Of a stretch of DNA of 64,000 bases, positions 7,491-16,266 are shown piece after piece; position 1 is the first letter of the stretch; each line of letters opens with the position of its first letter. Made by a program: the position numbers and the translations under genes. Origin of the DNA: Arthrobacter sp. Edens01 (GTDB lineage: Bacteria > Actinomycetota > Actinomycetes > Actinomycetales > Micrococcaceae). Under the pieces are notes generated by a model, which saw only the letters and a program-made list of their open reading frames with translations, was not told the origin of the DNA and made no database searches. The stretch lies in NCBI RefSeq assembly GCF_001307035.1, contig NZ_LKIU01000005.1, forward strand, positions 470,561 to 534,560, written 5' to 3'.

Positions 7491-10343
7491 ATGGCGACTC
7501 GTACTTCCCCTGCCGCACGCGGCAGTTCCTCCAGCCGGACTCCAGCCCGCAGCAGCGGGAAGTCTGCGCAGCGCGGGAAGTCCTCCAGCCGCCCTTCCGC
7601 CGCCAAGGCCCAGCCCGAAGAGACACTCCCGCTTCCGCTGCGGGTGGTCCAGAGCGCCTGGATGGGCATTGCGCGCATTGTTGGTGCCGGCGTCCGCAAG
7701 CTGGGCACCGACGTCGTTCCGGACCGGGAAATCCGCCGCGACGGAACCGGCTTTTTCCTGATCCTCACCGCACTGCTCGTCGCCACCGTCGAATGGTGGG
7801 CCCTGCGCGGTCCGGTGGCGGACATCATCCACGCAGCCGCCGCCGGTACCTTTGGCTGGATGGCCGTGGTTCTTCCCTTTATGCTCCTGACGGCCTCCGT
7901 GCGCCTCTTCCGCTATCCGGAGCGGCACCGCGCCAACGGCCGGATCAGCATCGGACTGACCATCATGCTGTGCTCCGGTGCCGGCATCACCCACATCATT
8001 GGCGGGGCACCGGCCCTGTCCGACGGTTTCGACCGGCTGTGGGTATCCGGGGGAATCGTCGGATTCCTGGTAGCCGGCCCGCTCTCAACAGCCATTACCC
8101 AGTGGCCGGTCATCATCCTGCTTTCCCTGCTGGTCTTCATCTCGATCCTCATCGTCACGGCCACGCCCTTCCGGCACATTCCGCTGCGGCTGCGCGCCCT
8201 CTACGAACACCTCATGGGCCAGGACCTGGCGCAGGACGATCCCGAGGCCCACGACCAGAGCTACCTCTATGAGTCCGACCGGGCCGCCAAACCCAAGAAG
8301 GAACGCCGCTTCGGCCGGGGCCGAAAGGAAGCGGAACCGGAGCACAGCGACGGCTACGCCGGCGACGAAGCGTTCGAAGCAGCCCTGCTGCGGGACGAAG
8401 AGGAACGCAAGGAAGCGGAAGCCGCTGCCGAGCCGGCCGTTCCGCCGGGCGTGCGCCGGCCCACGAAGTCCGAGCTGGCCACCCAGAAGCTGCGCCGCCA
8501 GCAGGGACTCGAGGACACCGAGCCTCCCACTGAAGCCATTTCCCTGGTCCCGGAGGCGGCTGCCTCGCTCGTGGCAGCCCCGCCCGTTCCTCCGGTGCCG
8601 TCCCGTCCGGTGGCCCACGTGCCGCCGTCGACCCCCATTCCCCAGCGCACCGAGCAGCTGCAGCTCTCCGGGGACGTCACCTACACGCTGCCGCCCTCGG
8701 ATTTCCTGCCCTCCGGCCCGCCCGCCAAGGAACGCTCGGAAGCCAACGACGCCGTCGTCGCGGCCCTGACCCGCACCCTCGAGCAGTTCAACGTGGACGC
8801 CAAGGTCACCGGCTTCTCCCGCGGACCGACGGTTACCCGCTACGAGATCGAACTCGGCGAAGGCACCAAGGTTGAGCGCGTGACGGCGCTGTCCAAGAAC
8901 ATTTCCTACGCTGTCGCCAGCTCTGACGTACGCATCCTCTCGCCCATCCCGGGCAAGTCCGCCATCGGCATCGAGATTCCCAACGCGGACAAGGAAGTTG
9001 TGGTCCTGGGCGATGTGCTGCGGTCAAACGCTGCCCGCAAGACCGAGCACCCGATGGTCATGGGCGTCGGCAAGGATGTTGAAGGCGGATTCGTCGTCGC
9101 CAACCTGGCCAAGATGCCGCACCTCCTGGTTGCCGGCGCCACCGGTGCAGGCAAGTCATCCTTCGTGAACTCGATGATTACGTCGATCCTGATGCGCTCC
9201 ACCCCGGACGAGGTCCGCATGGTGATGGTGGACCCCAAGCGCGTGGAACTGACCGCCTATGAAGGCGTGCCGCACCTGATTACCCCGATCATCACCAACC
9301 CGAAGAAGGCCGCCGAAGCCCTGCAGTGGGTGGTCCGGGAAATGGACACCCGCTACGACGACCTCGCGAACTTCGGGTACAAGCACATCGACGACTTCAA
9401 CAAGGCTGTCCGCAACGGCAAGGTTGTGCCGCCGGCCGGCTCGAAGCGCGTGCTGAAGCCCTACCCCTACCTGCTGGTAATCGTGGACGAGCTCGCCGAC
9501 CTGATGATGGTCGCCCCGCGGGACGTCGAAGACTCGATCGTGCGCATCACCCAGCTGGCCCGTGCCGCCGGCATCCACCTGGTCCTCGCCACCCAGCGTC
9601 CCTCGGTGGACGTCGTCACCGGCCTGATCAAGGCCAACGTGCCGTCCCGGATGGCCTTCGCGACATCCTCCGTCACCGACTCGAGGGTGGTTCTGGACCA
9701 GCCCGGTGCAGAGAAGCTCCTGGGACAGGGTGACGCCCTGTTCCTGCCCATGGGGTCCAACAAGCCGATCCGTGTGCAGGGCGCATGGGTCACTGAATCC
9801 GAGATCCACCGCGTAGTTGAACACGTGAAGTCCCAGCTGCAGGCAACCTACCGCGAGGACGTCACCGTTACTGCGCCGAAGAAGCAGATCGACGACGACA
9901 TTGGAGACGACCTCGACGTGCTGCTGCAGGCCACCGAACTGGTCGTGACCACGCAGTTCGGGTCAACGTCCATGCTCCAGCGCAAGCTGCGCGTCGGCTT
10001 CGCCAAGGCCGGGCGCCTGATGGACCTGCTCGAATCACGCGGAGTCGTCGGCCCGTCCGAGGGCTCAAAGGCCCGCGACGTGCTGGTGAAGCCGGACGAC
10101 CTCGCTGCCACCCTGGCTGCTATCCAGGGCGGCGAACCGCTGGGCGGTCCGGATGCCGCCGAGACCGCTGCCCTGGCGGAGAACGCCAACGTCAACCACG
10201 GTTTCGAGACCGACGGACCAGTGGACCTGGTGGCCCAGGACCTTGAATCGCGGCCGCAGGCCACGGAGTATTACGACGGCGCTGAGGAATCGGGCGAGGA
10301 CGGCGAAGGTTCAGAGGACGCATGGAACCTCACCGGCCGGTGA
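7491..10343 (+). CDS. ftsK: DNA translocase FtsK/SpoIIIE
   Basis: Protein of about 950 residues. FtsK pumps DNA through the closing septum and assists chromosome dimer resolution. A basic Ser/Ala-rich N terminus precedes about four membrane segments (roughly residues 80-225); an Arg/Glu/Pro-rich linker runs to about 400; the RecA-like motor carries Walker A GATGAGKSS near residue 548 and Walker B LLVIVDELADLMM. The C-terminal gamma winged helix (about 815-870, VTTQFGSTSMLQRKLRVGF) reads polar DNA sequences. An acidic tail of about 80 residues follows it. The ATG is chosen on the -10 box seven bases upstream. Confidence 0.96.
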   Translation: MATRTSPAARGSSSSRTPARSSGKSAQRGKSSSRPSAAKAQPEETLPLPLRVVQSAWMGIARIVGAGVRKLGTDVVPDREIRRDGTGFFLILTALLVATVEWWALRGPVADIIHAAAAGTFGWMAVVLPFMLLTASVRLFRYPERHRANGRISIGLTIMLCSGAGITHIIGGAPALSDGFDRLWVSGGIVGFLVAGPLSTAITQWPVIILLSLLVFISILIVTATPFRHIPLRLRALYEHLMGQDLAQDDPEAHDQSYLYESDRAAKPKKERRFGRGRKEAEPEHSDGYAGDEAFEAALLRDEEERKEAEAAAEPAVPPGVRRPTKSELATQKLRRQQGLEDTEPPTEAISLVPEAAASLVAAPPVPPVPSRPVAHVPPSTPIPQRTEQLQLSGDVTYTLPPSDFLPSGPPAKERSEANDAVVAALTRTLEQFNVDAKVTGFSRGPTVTRYEIELGEGTKVERVTALSKNISYAVASSDVRILSPIPGKSAIGIEIPNADKEVVVLGDVLRSNAARKTEHPMVMGVGKDVEGGFVVANLAKMPHLLVAGATGAGKSSFVNSMITSILMRSTPDEVRMVMVDPKRVELTAYEGVPHLITPIITNPKKAAEALQWVVREMDTRYDDLANFGYKHIDDFNKAVRNGKVVPPAGSKRVLKPYPYLLVIVDELADLMMVAPRDVEDSIVRITQLARAAGIHLVLATQRPSVDVVTGLIKANVPSRMAFATSSVTDSRVVLDQPGAEKLLGQGDALFLPMGSNKPIRVQGAWVTESEIHRVVEHVKSQLQATYREDVTVTAPKKQIDDDIGDDLDVLLQATELVVTTQFGSTSMLQRKLRVGFAKAGRLMDLLESRGVVGPSEGSKARDVLVKPDDLAATLAAIQGGEPLGGPDAAETAALAENANVNHGFETDGPVDLVAQDLESRPQATEYYDGAEESGEDGEGSEDAWNLTGR

Positions 10344-10350
10344 ATCCGGT

Positions 10351-10356
10351 TAGGCT
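10351..10356 (+). promoter_or_regulatory. -10 element of pgsA, leaderless type
   Basis: TAGGCT is followed by exactly six bases and GTG 10363. The predicted transcript starts at the start codon. Confidence 0.6.
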
Positions 10357-10362
10357 GGTTCC

Positions 10363-10962
10363 GTGAGCAATTCTGGAACCGAACGGGTACCCACCCTCAA
10401 CATCGCCAACGTCCTGACGGTCATCCGCATCGTCATGGTTCCCCTGTTTATCTGGTTCCTTGTGGCCGACGACGGCAGGGACGGCCTCTTCCGCTGGCTG
10501 GCGGTGGCAACCTTCGCCGTTGCCATCTACACGGACAAGCTGGACGGCGATCTTGCCCGAAGCCGCGGCCTCATCACGGACTTCGGAAAGATCGCCGATC
10601 CCATCGCGGACAAGCTGCTGATCGGTTCGGCGCTGGTGATGCTCTCGGTCCTCGGCGAGCTGTGGTGGTGGGTCACCATCCTGATCCTCGTGCGGGAAAT
10701 CGGCATCACCGTGATGCGGTTCGTAGTCATCCGCTACGGCGTCATGGCGGCCTCCCGGGGCGGCAAGCTCAAGACCGTGATCCAGACCTTTGCCATCTTC
10801 CTGTTCCTGCTGCCGCTCACCACGTGGCTGGGGGACTGGGCCTGGTGGATCAGCGCGGCCGTCATGGCAGCCGCCGTGATCGTCACCGTCGTGACCGGAA
10901 TCGACTACGTTGTGCAGGCGGCCAAGCTGCGTGCCGGCGCACGGGGGAAGACCGGGGCATGA
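10363..10962 (+). CDS. pgsA: CDP-diacylglycerol-glycerol-3-phosphate 3-phosphatidyltransferase
   Basis: Protein of 199 residues, an integral membrane enzyme that makes phosphatidylglycerol phosphate for anionic phospholipids. The CDP-alcohol phosphotransferase signature is complete: DKLDGDLARSRG followed by GKIADPIADK, which supplies the metal-binding aspartates. Several hydrophobic helices are visible. The GTG start has a TAnnnT box six bases upstream. The last four bases overlap the cinA start, an arrangement seen in many actinobacteria, downstream of ftsK. Confidence 0.93.
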   Translation: MSNSGTERVPTLNIANVLTVIRIVMVPLFIWFLVADDGRDGLFRWLAVATFAVAIYTDKLDGDLARSRGLITDFGKIADPIADKLLIGSALVMLSVLGELWWWVTILILVREIGITVMRFVVIRYGVMAASRGGKLKTVIQTFAIFLFLLPLTTWLGDWAWWISAAVMAAAVIVTVVTGIDYVVQAAKLRAGARGKTGA

Positions 10963-11432
10963 CGGCCGCCGCCGCGCAGGTGATCGCAGCAGCGGTTGCC
11001 GCCGGAAGCCGGATCGCTGCAGCGGAGTCGCTGACAGCCGGGATGGTGGCAGCTGAGCTCGGTTCCGTTGCGGGCGCTTCGGCAGTCCTGCAGGGCGGTG
11101 TTGTCGCCTACCAGAACTCGGTCAAGGCGGCAGTGCTGTCCGTCGACCGGAACCTGCTTGCGGAAGCCGGATCGGTGGATGCCCGGGTTGCCGAGGAAAT
11201 GGCGGCCGGCGTGCGCGCCCTTCTCGGCGCGGACATCGGAGTCTCCACCACCGGCGCCGCAGGACCGGAACCGCATGACGGCAAGCCCGTGGGAACGGTC
11301 TTCATTGGCATCTCGGGCCCCTCAGGAACACGGTCCCGCGAGTACCTCTTTGCCGGGGACCGTTCTTCGATCCGCAGCCAGGCATGCTCTGCTGCGCTCG
11401 AACAGTTGGCTCAGGAGCTGGGCGCCGCGTAG
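10959..11432 (+). CDS. cinA: CinA C-terminal domain protein (nicotinamide-nucleotide amidase family)
   Basis: Protein of 157 residues, corresponding only to the C-terminal (PncC) half of CinA; the N-terminal molybdopterin-binding-like domain is absent, as is common in actinobacteria. PncC domains deamidate NMN in pyridine nucleotide recycling. Signatures are AAESLTAGMVA, GGVVAYQNSVKAAVL and STTGAAGPEPHDGKPVGT. ATG 10959 overlaps the pgsA stop (ATGA), so translation is likely coupled. The historical link with competence/recA is only positional here. Confidence 0.9.
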   Translation: MTAAAAQVIAAAVAAGSRIAAAESLTAGMVAAELGSVAGASAVLQGGVVAYQNSVKAAVLSVDRNLLAEAGSVDARVAEEMAAGVRALLGADIGVSTTGAAGPEPHDGKPVGTVFIGISGPSGTRSREYLFAGDRSSIRSQACSAALEQLAQELGAA

Positions 11433-11549
11433 ACTCCGGCAGGTATCCGGCGCCGCAATGCCCCATCTGTACCCGGGAACAAATCCGGAAGCACGTCAGT
11501 TGTTAGTATCAGGAACCACCAAGGTTTCCGGTTTAGGATCGTAGACATT

Positions 11550-11567
11550 CCGCGGTTTCTACCGCGG
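11550..11567. promoter_or_regulatory. Perfect palindrome upstream of the ClgR-like gene, candidate operator
   Basis: CCGCGGTTTCTACCGCGG has 6-bp perfect arms and lies just downstream of possible -10 hexamers (TAGGAT at 11534, TAGACA at 11542). Its place near the transcription start suggests autoregulation or a leader hairpin. ClgR sites described in other actinobacteria also carry CGC/GCG half-sites, but the spacing here differs, so the assignment is tentative. Confidence 0.4.
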
Positions 11568-11597
11568 ACGGATCGATAAAGGGAGCAGGACATACAC

Positions 11598-12023
11598 ATG
11601 GTGAAGCAACCCGTGTCCGTGAACGGCGTCATTCGCTGGCGGGATGTAGGGTTGGCGGAAGATGCACACCGGGAGCCTAAGGAGCGCAAAATGGTAGTTC
11701 TACGCCACGAGATTGGTGATGTACTCCGCGACGTCCGTCAGCGCCAGGGCCGTACCCTGCGTGAGGTGTCGCACAGTGCCCGGGTCTCGCTCGGTTACCT
11801 GAGCGAAGTTGAACGGGGCCAGAAGGAAGCTTCTTCTGAACTCCTGTCTTCAATCTGCAGTGCTCTCGATGTACCTCTGTCCCTGATGCTTCGTGAGGTC
11901 AGTGACCGTGTGGCCAGCGCCGAAGGCGTTTCCATTCCCGATACGGTTCCAACGGAATTCTCGCGCGAATTTGCCCGTGATTTCCCGGAGGACCTGGCTC
12001 GGGACCTGGCCCGCACACCGTAA
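11598..12023 (+). CDS. clgR: ClgR-like helix-turn-helix transcriptional regulator
   Basis: Protein of 141 residues (110 if the inner start is used). The XRE-type helix-turn-helix, [20 protein letters not shown] through [14 protein letters not shown], is the highly conserved core of ClgR-type regulators, which activate clp protease and stress genes in actinobacteria. Two in-frame ATGs each have a ribosome binding site: 11598 (AGGA at 11587) and 11691 (AAGGAG at 11679). The first gives about 31 extra N-terminal residues; which is used is open. The end is acidic/Arg-rich (FAREF-like repeats). Placement after pgsA-cinA and before recA is typical of the family. Confidence 0.85.
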   Translation: MVKQPVSVNGVIRWRDVGLAEDAHREPKERKMVVLRHEIGDVLRDVRQRQGRTLREVSHSARVSLGYLSEVERGQKEASSELLSSICSALDVPLSLMLREVSDRVASAEGVSIPDTVPTEFSREFARDFPEDLARDLARTP

Positions 12024-12064
12024 CAACCTCGGGCAGCTTCTGCTGCCCGTCCCAAGACATACCG

Positions 12065-12096
12065 AAAGACCCTGCCTCCCGGCGGGGTCTTTTCGT
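12065..12096 (+). terminator. Intrinsic terminator between the ClgR-like gene and the MarR gene
   Basis: AAAGACCC at 12065-12072 pairs with GGGTCTTT at 12085-12092 around a GC-rich loop region, with T residues on one side and A on the other. It may serve both convergent genes. Confidence 0.75.
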
Positions 12097-12117
12097 TTGT
12101 CCTGCGGGAATCGATTG

Positions 12118-12600
12118 TCAGGAAGAGGGCACGGTGCCGGGCACCTCGGAGGCGTTGAGCTTGTGAAGCAGCACGCCAAGCGTCTGCAGTTCCTCCTCAT
12201 CCCAGGAAGAAAGGAGGGCGCGGAAGTGCTTCTCGCGGGCGCGCTGGGCCTTCATCAGCTGCTCACTGCCGGAGTCAGTCAAACTGATCGTCTGTGCCCT
12301 GCCGTCCTCAGGGTCCGCCTGCTTGCGGACCAGCCCCAGGGACTCGAGCATCACGATCTGCCGGCTCACGGATGGTTTGCCGACGCCTATCGCTGCGGCA
12401 ACATCAGTCAGCCGCAGCGGGCCCCGCCTCTGCAGCAGCACCAGCAGGCCGTAGGCTGCCGGCTCAAGATCCGGATGTACTGCCTTGGCGACCCGGTGCG
12501 AGACAGCACGGGCGCGGCGCCACAGGACACTGAGCTCCTGTTCAAGGGTCTCGACTGCCCTGCTCGGAGCGGACTGTATTGCCGGCGGCTTTTCGGTCAT
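12118..12600 (-). CDS. MarR family transcriptional regulator
   Basis: Protein of 160 residues with a winged helix: AAYGLLVLLQRRGPLRLTDV leads to the recognition segment GVGKPSVSRQIVMLESLGLV, then the wing with DPEDGRAQTISLTDSG. MarR proteins are dimeric repressors that respond to small molecules or oxidants. The target is unknown because the neighbours are recA-region genes read the other way. The start at 12600 is supported by TAGAAT seven bases upstream on the minus strand. Confidence 0.9.
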   Translation of the reverse strand: MTEKPPAIQSAPSRAVETLEQELSVLWRRARAVSHRVAKAVHPDLEPAAYGLLVLLQRRGPLRLTDVAAAIGVGKPSVSRQIVMLESLGLVRKQADPEDGRAQTISLTDSGSEQLMKAQRAREKHFRALLSSWDEEELQTLGVLLHKLNASEVPGTVPSS

Positions 12601-12607
12601 GCACCCT

Positions 12608-12613
12608 ATTCTA
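12608..12613 (-). promoter_or_regulatory. -10 element of the MarR gene, leaderless type
   Basis: On the minus strand TAGAAT is followed by seven bases and the ATG. This is one of the best -10 hexamers in the window. Confidence 0.6.
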
Positions 12614-12702
12614 GTTGGCGCCCGTCCCATAGCAGCCGAGCACTCCGCTGCCTGCCGGGAAGCCCGGGCCCGGGCGGCCGCACGGCGTGAGAGGATTAAT
12701 TG

Positions 12703-12927
12703 ATGCGTATCAGCGATTTCTGGCGGCTTATGGACGACGAATTCGGCCCAGCCTATTCACGAGTGCTGGCCGGGGACCTCGTTCTGACCGGTCTCGGCGG
12801 CATGACGGCGCAGCAGGCCCTGGAGAGGGGAACCGAGCCAAAACGCGTTTGGCTGGCGGTGTGCGACATGCAGGAAGTGCCGCAGGACCGCCGTCTTGGA
12901 CGGGACATCAAGCCCAAGCAGGTCTAG
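12703..12927 (+). CDS. DUF3046 family protein
   Basis: Small protein of 74 residues beginning MRISDFWRLMDDEFGPAYSR. It matches the DUF3046 family, found in actinobacteria directly upstream of recA. Function is unknown. It contains GGMTAQQALERG and a C-terminal basic segment RDIKPKQV. The start is ATG 12703 with GAGAGG at 12689-12694; a TTG immediately before is less likely. The recA LexA box begins 18 bases after the stop. Confidence 0.88.
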   Translation: MRISDFWRLMDDEFGPAYSRVLAGDLVLTGLGGMTAQQALERGTEPKRVWLAVCDMQEVPQDRRLGRDIKPKQV

Positions 12928-12945
12928 ACACGCGGGAGGATCTAT

Positions 12946-12974
12946 TCGAATATCTGTTCGGATCCCGATATGCT
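12946..12974 (+). promoter_or_regulatory. LexA (SOS) box and -10 element of the recA promoter
   Basis: TCGAATATCTGTTCGG at 12946-12961 matches the actinobacterial LexA consensus TCGAAC-N4-GTTCGA at ten of twelve defined positions. TATGCT at 12969-12974 is a good -10, with the box covering the -35 area, as expected for LexA repression. The transcript would have a leader of about 160 bases before recA at 13139. Confidence 0.8.
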
Positions 12975-13138
12975 CCTACACAGGGGCACGCCACTGGTCC
13001 GCCCCGCTCCGGCTGTCCACACCGGCACCTGCCAGCCACGGCAATGTCAGTGCCGTCGCATACGGTTTTCAGTGAGCAACCGACAGCAGGCCCACGGGCC
13101 GGGAACATCAGCAACAGCCACAACAACAGAGGTGAAGA

Positions 13139-14188
13139 ATGGCCGCTCCAGACCGCGCCAAAGCACTCGAAGCAGCACTGGCCCAGATCGACAAGCAGTT
13201 CGGCAAGGGTTCGATCATGCGGCTGGGCGACGAGACCCGCGCCCCAATCGAAACAATCTCCACCAGCTCCATTGCGCTTGATATCGCGCTGGGCATTGGC
13301 GGACTGCCCCGCGGCCGTGTCGTAGAGATCTACGGTCCCGAGTCCTCGGGTAAGACCACCGTGGCGCTTCACGCCGTAGCCAACGCGCAGAAGAACGGCG
13401 GCATCGCCGCGTTCATCGACGCCGAGCACGCGCTGGACCCCGAGTACGCCAAGAAGCTGGGCGTGGACACAGACGCCCTGCTGGTTTCCCAGCCGGACAC
13501 CGGTGAGCAGGCCCTGGAAATCATGGACATGCTGGTCGGTTCCGGCTCTCTGGACATCGTCGTTATCGACTCCGTTGCCGCACTGGTGCCCCGTGCCGAA
13601 ATCGAAGGCGAAATGGGCGACAGCCACGTCGGCCTGCAGGCACGCCTCATGAGCCAGGCGCTGCGAAAGATCACCGGCCGCCTGAGCCAGACAAAAACCA
13701 CCGCGATCTTCATCAACCAGCTCCGCGAGAAGATCGGTGTGTTCTTCGGCAGCCCTGAAACCACCACCGGTGGCAAGGCGCTCAAGTTCTACGCCTCCGT
13801 ACGCATCGACGTACGCCGGATCGAGACGCTCAAGGAAGGTACCAACCCGGTTGGTAACCGCACCCGCGCCAAGATCGTCAAGAACAAGATGGCCCCGCCC
13901 TTCAAGCAGGCTGAGTTCGACATCATTTACGGCCAGGGTATTTCCCGTGAAGGCGGCCTGATCGACATGGGCGTGGAGCACGGAATCGTCAAGAAGTCGG
14001 GTGCCTGGTTCACCTACGACGGGGATCAGCTTGGCCAGGGCAAGGAAAATTCCCGGCGGTTCCTGCGGGATAACCCGGAGCTGGCAGATGAGATCGAACG
14101 GCGCCTGCGCGTGAAACTCGGTGTTGATGCACAGCCCGAAGAGCAGGTTGCCGACGACAAGGCCAAAGCAGCAGCACCCGGAGCCTAG
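13139..14188 (+). CDS. recA: Recombinase RecA
   Basis: Protein of 349 residues. RecA forms filaments on single-stranded DNA, drives strand exchange and stimulates LexA self-cleavage. Walker A GPESSGKT is at residues 66-73; further signatures are [38 protein letters not shown] and the monomer-interface segment [20 protein letters not shown]. No intein is present. It is preceded by a LexA box and followed after eight bases by recX, forming the usual recA-recX unit. The Ala-rich acidic tail is normal. Confidence 0.99.
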   Translation: MAAPDRAKALEAALAQIDKQFGKGSIMRLGDETRAPIETISTSSIALDIALGIGGLPRGRVVEIYGPESSGKTTVALHAVANAQKNGGIAAFIDAEHALDPEYAKKLGVDTDALLVSQPDTGEQALEIMDMLVGSGSLDIVVIDSVAALVPRAEIEGEMGDSHVGLQARLMSQALRKITGRLSQTKTTAIFINQLREKIGVFFGSPETTTGGKALKFYASVRIDVRRIETLKEGTNPVGNRTRAKIVKNKMAPPFKQAEFDIIYGQGISREGGLIDMGVEHGIVKKSGAWFTYDGDQLGQGKENSRRFLRDNPELADEIERRLRVKLGVDAQPEEQVADDKAKAAAPGA

Positions 14189-14196
14189 TCCCCGCA

Positions 14197-14772
14197 ATGC
14201 AGCAGCACCGCCGACGCAAGCCGGGAGTGGACAGCCAGAAAGGGCCCACTCCCGGTTCACCGGCCGATTCAACTCCTGAGGCAGATCCCTACTCAGTTGC
14301 CAGGGCGATCGTTCTCCGCCAGCTGACCAGTTCCGCCAAGAGCCGGAAGCAGCTTGCCGACAAACTGGCCGAGAGGGATGTCCCGGAAGAAGTCGCCGAA
14401 GCTGTGCTGGACCGGTTCGAAGAGGTCCAGCTCATAGACGACTCAGAGTTTGCCCGCATGTGGGTTCGAAGCAGGTCCCAGACCCGTTCCCTGGCACGCT
14501 CCGCCATTCGGCGCGAGCTGTCGGAGAAGGGGATCGACCCGGAACTGGCTGAGGATGCACTTGAACAGATCAGCTCAGACGATGAGGCTGAGGCCGCCAG
14601 GGCCCTGGTCGAACGTAAGCTCAGCCGGGCCGCCGTGCCGCAGGATCCCAAGGAGAGGGATAAGCAGGTGCGCCGGCTGGTTTCAATGCTTGCCCGCAAG
14701 GGTTATTCGCCGGGTTTGGGATTCTCTGTGGTGAACGACATTCTCGCCGCGCAGGAAAGCGGCGAGTTGTAG
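14197..14772 (+). CDS. recX: Regulatory protein RecX
   Basis: Protein of 191 residues that restrains RecA filament growth. Typical three-helix repeats are visible: YSVARAIVLRQLTSSAKSRK with a later VLDRFEEVQLIDDSEFARMW, then RRELSEKGIDPELAEDAL and LVSMLARKGYSPGLGFSVVN. The N-terminal 35 residues are basic and Pro-rich and probably disordered. It starts eight bases after recA and probably shares its SOS-regulated transcript. Confidence 0.95.
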   Translation: MQQHRRRKPGVDSQKGPTPGSPADSTPEADPYSVARAIVLRQLTSSAKSRKQLADKLAERDVPEEVAEAVLDRFEEVQLIDDSEFARMWVRSRSQTRSLARSAIRRELSEKGIDPELAEDALEQISSDDEAEAARALVERKLSRAAVPQDPKERDKQVRRLVSMLARKGYSPGLGFSVVNDILAAQESGEL

Positions 14773-14844
14773 GCCAGAGCAGGCTTGGCCCGCGCACATA
14801 CGTCCGGCACACGCGCGCAAAGCGTGCCGTATGCTGTCATCACT

Positions 14845-16185
14845 ATGTTTACCGTGAGGTTATTGGGGCCAGAGTTGCGCCGTCCTGCCCTGACCGCAGC
14901 TGCGCCTGCCCTGACCGCGGCAGCGGTGTCGTGTCTGATGGCAGCGGCCCTGCTTGTCGGTGCCACTCCGGCGGCGGCGGGGGAGTACCCGACGTGGGAC
15001 GAGGTCGCCGCAGCGAGGGCAGACACCGCCGCTACCGAAGAACAGGTTCGCGAGCTTGAGGGGCATCTGGACCGGCTCCACGCCGAAGCCGGAAGCCTGG
15101 GCAACGCCGCAGTCACTGCGTCGAGCCATTATGAGAGCCTTCGGTCAGAGCTGGTAGCCAGCGACGCGAGGCTGGCCGATCTCGCTGCCCGGCGCAGCGC
15201 CGCTTCGGCGCGTGCATCCGAACTGCGCAGCCAGGTCGGTGCCCTGGCTGCCCAGACCTACAAAACCGGCGGAATGGACAGCACCGTCCTGTTTATTCTT
15301 GACGCCGACGAAGGTGCCGCGCACTTCGACCGGCTCAGCACGCTGTCCCTCGTCACCGAAAGGACTTCGCGTCTTTTCGAAGAAGCCGCAGCGGCAGAGC
15401 AGACGGCCGAGTCCCTGGAAGAGACTGAACAGTCAGCCCGCGAGGCAAGGGAGAAGCTGGCCGAATCCGCCGAGGCACAGTACCGGGACGCGGAAGCTGC
15501 GACGGCAGCGGCCGAGAAAGCCGTTCGCGAGCAGGAGGAACGCACCGCCGTTCTGGCTGCCCAGCTGGCCGAGCTGCGCAATACCACTGCCGAAGCAGAG
15601 ATGAGCAGGCTGCAGGCGGCCCGGCTTGAAGAGTCTGTCCGCCAGCAGGCGGAGCAGGCAGGCAAGGAAGCCGGGAAAACTCCGCCGCGGGAAGCCGGGA
15701 CAGTGATTAATCCCACACGTCCCACAAGCCCCGCAGTGCCGGAGAAGCCCGTTGCTCCGGCTCCCGCGCCTGCGCCGGCGCCATCGAACCCGCCTGTAGC
15801 GGCGCCCCAGCCCCCGGCTCCGGCGCCGGTTCCAGCACCCCAGCCTCCGCCGCCCCCACCTCCCGCTGCCCCGGTCAATGACCCGGCAGGCGCGCAGGCA
15901 TACGCGTCGTCACTCATGCCGGGCTACGGGTGGAGCAGCGGCGAGTTCCGATGCCTGGTTGATCTGTGGAACCGCGAATCAAACTGGCTGACCAGCGCCA
16001 TGAATCCGTACAGCGGAGCCTATGGAATTCCGCAGTCCCTTCCCGGCGACAAAATGGCCGCCTCGGGCAGTGACTGGCGCACCAACTACCGTACCCAGAT
16101 CCACTGGGGACTCAGCTACATCAGCTGGCGTTATTCCACCCCGTGCGGGGCATGGGCACACTCCGAGCGCGTGGGCTGGTATTAA
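14845..16185 (+). CDS. Secreted coiled-coil protein with lytic-transglycosylase-like C-terminal domain
   Basis: Protein of about 446 residues. A signal peptide runs to about residue 48 (LLVGATPAAAG). A long Glu/Ala-rich coiled coil follows (about 50-285), resembling peptidoglycan hydrolase activators, then a Pro/Ala linker (about 300-350). The C-terminal domain has CLVDLWNRESNWLTSAMNP and [16 protein letters not shown], like the aggregation-promoting-factor/transglycosylase domains of Micrococcaceae, with the Glu in NRESNW as likely catalytic residue. Start ATG 14845 gives a normal signal peptide; the frame is open to 14785. The next gene has the same C-terminal domain. Confidence 0.82.
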   Translation: MFTVRLLGPELRRPALTAAAPALTAAAVSCLMAAALLVGATPAAAGEYPTWDEVAAARADTAATEEQVRELEGHLDRLHAEAGSLGNAAVTASSHYESLRSELVASDARLADLAARRSAASARASELRSQVGALAAQTYKTGGMDSTVLFILDADEGAAHFDRLSTLSLVTERTSRLFEEAAAAEQTAESLEETEQSAREAREKLAESAEAQYRDAEAATAAAEKAVREQEERTAVLAAQLAELRNTTAEAEMSRLQAARLEESVRQQAEQAGKEAGKTPPREAGTVINPTRPTSPAVPEKPVAPAPAPAPAPSNPPVAAPQPPAPAPVPAPQPPPPPPPAAPVNDPAGAQAYASSLMPGYGWSSGEFRCLVDLWNRESNWLTSAMNPYSGAYGIPQSLPGDKMAASGSDWRTNYRTQIHWGLSYISWRYSTPCGAWAHSERVGWY

Positions 16186-16266
16186 AGCGGGTTCGTTACC
16201 ATTCCGCAACACGGCCGTTACCGTTTCGCGATCTGTCCCAGAAACTGTGTGTACAGTCCCGGTCTT

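Noticed and set aside
5745..7994. A 749-codon open frame on the minus strand opposite the RNase J gene
   Set aside because: It lies antisense to a well-conserved gene, has no recognisable domain and a His/Val/Gln-rich composition typical of high-GC shadow frames.
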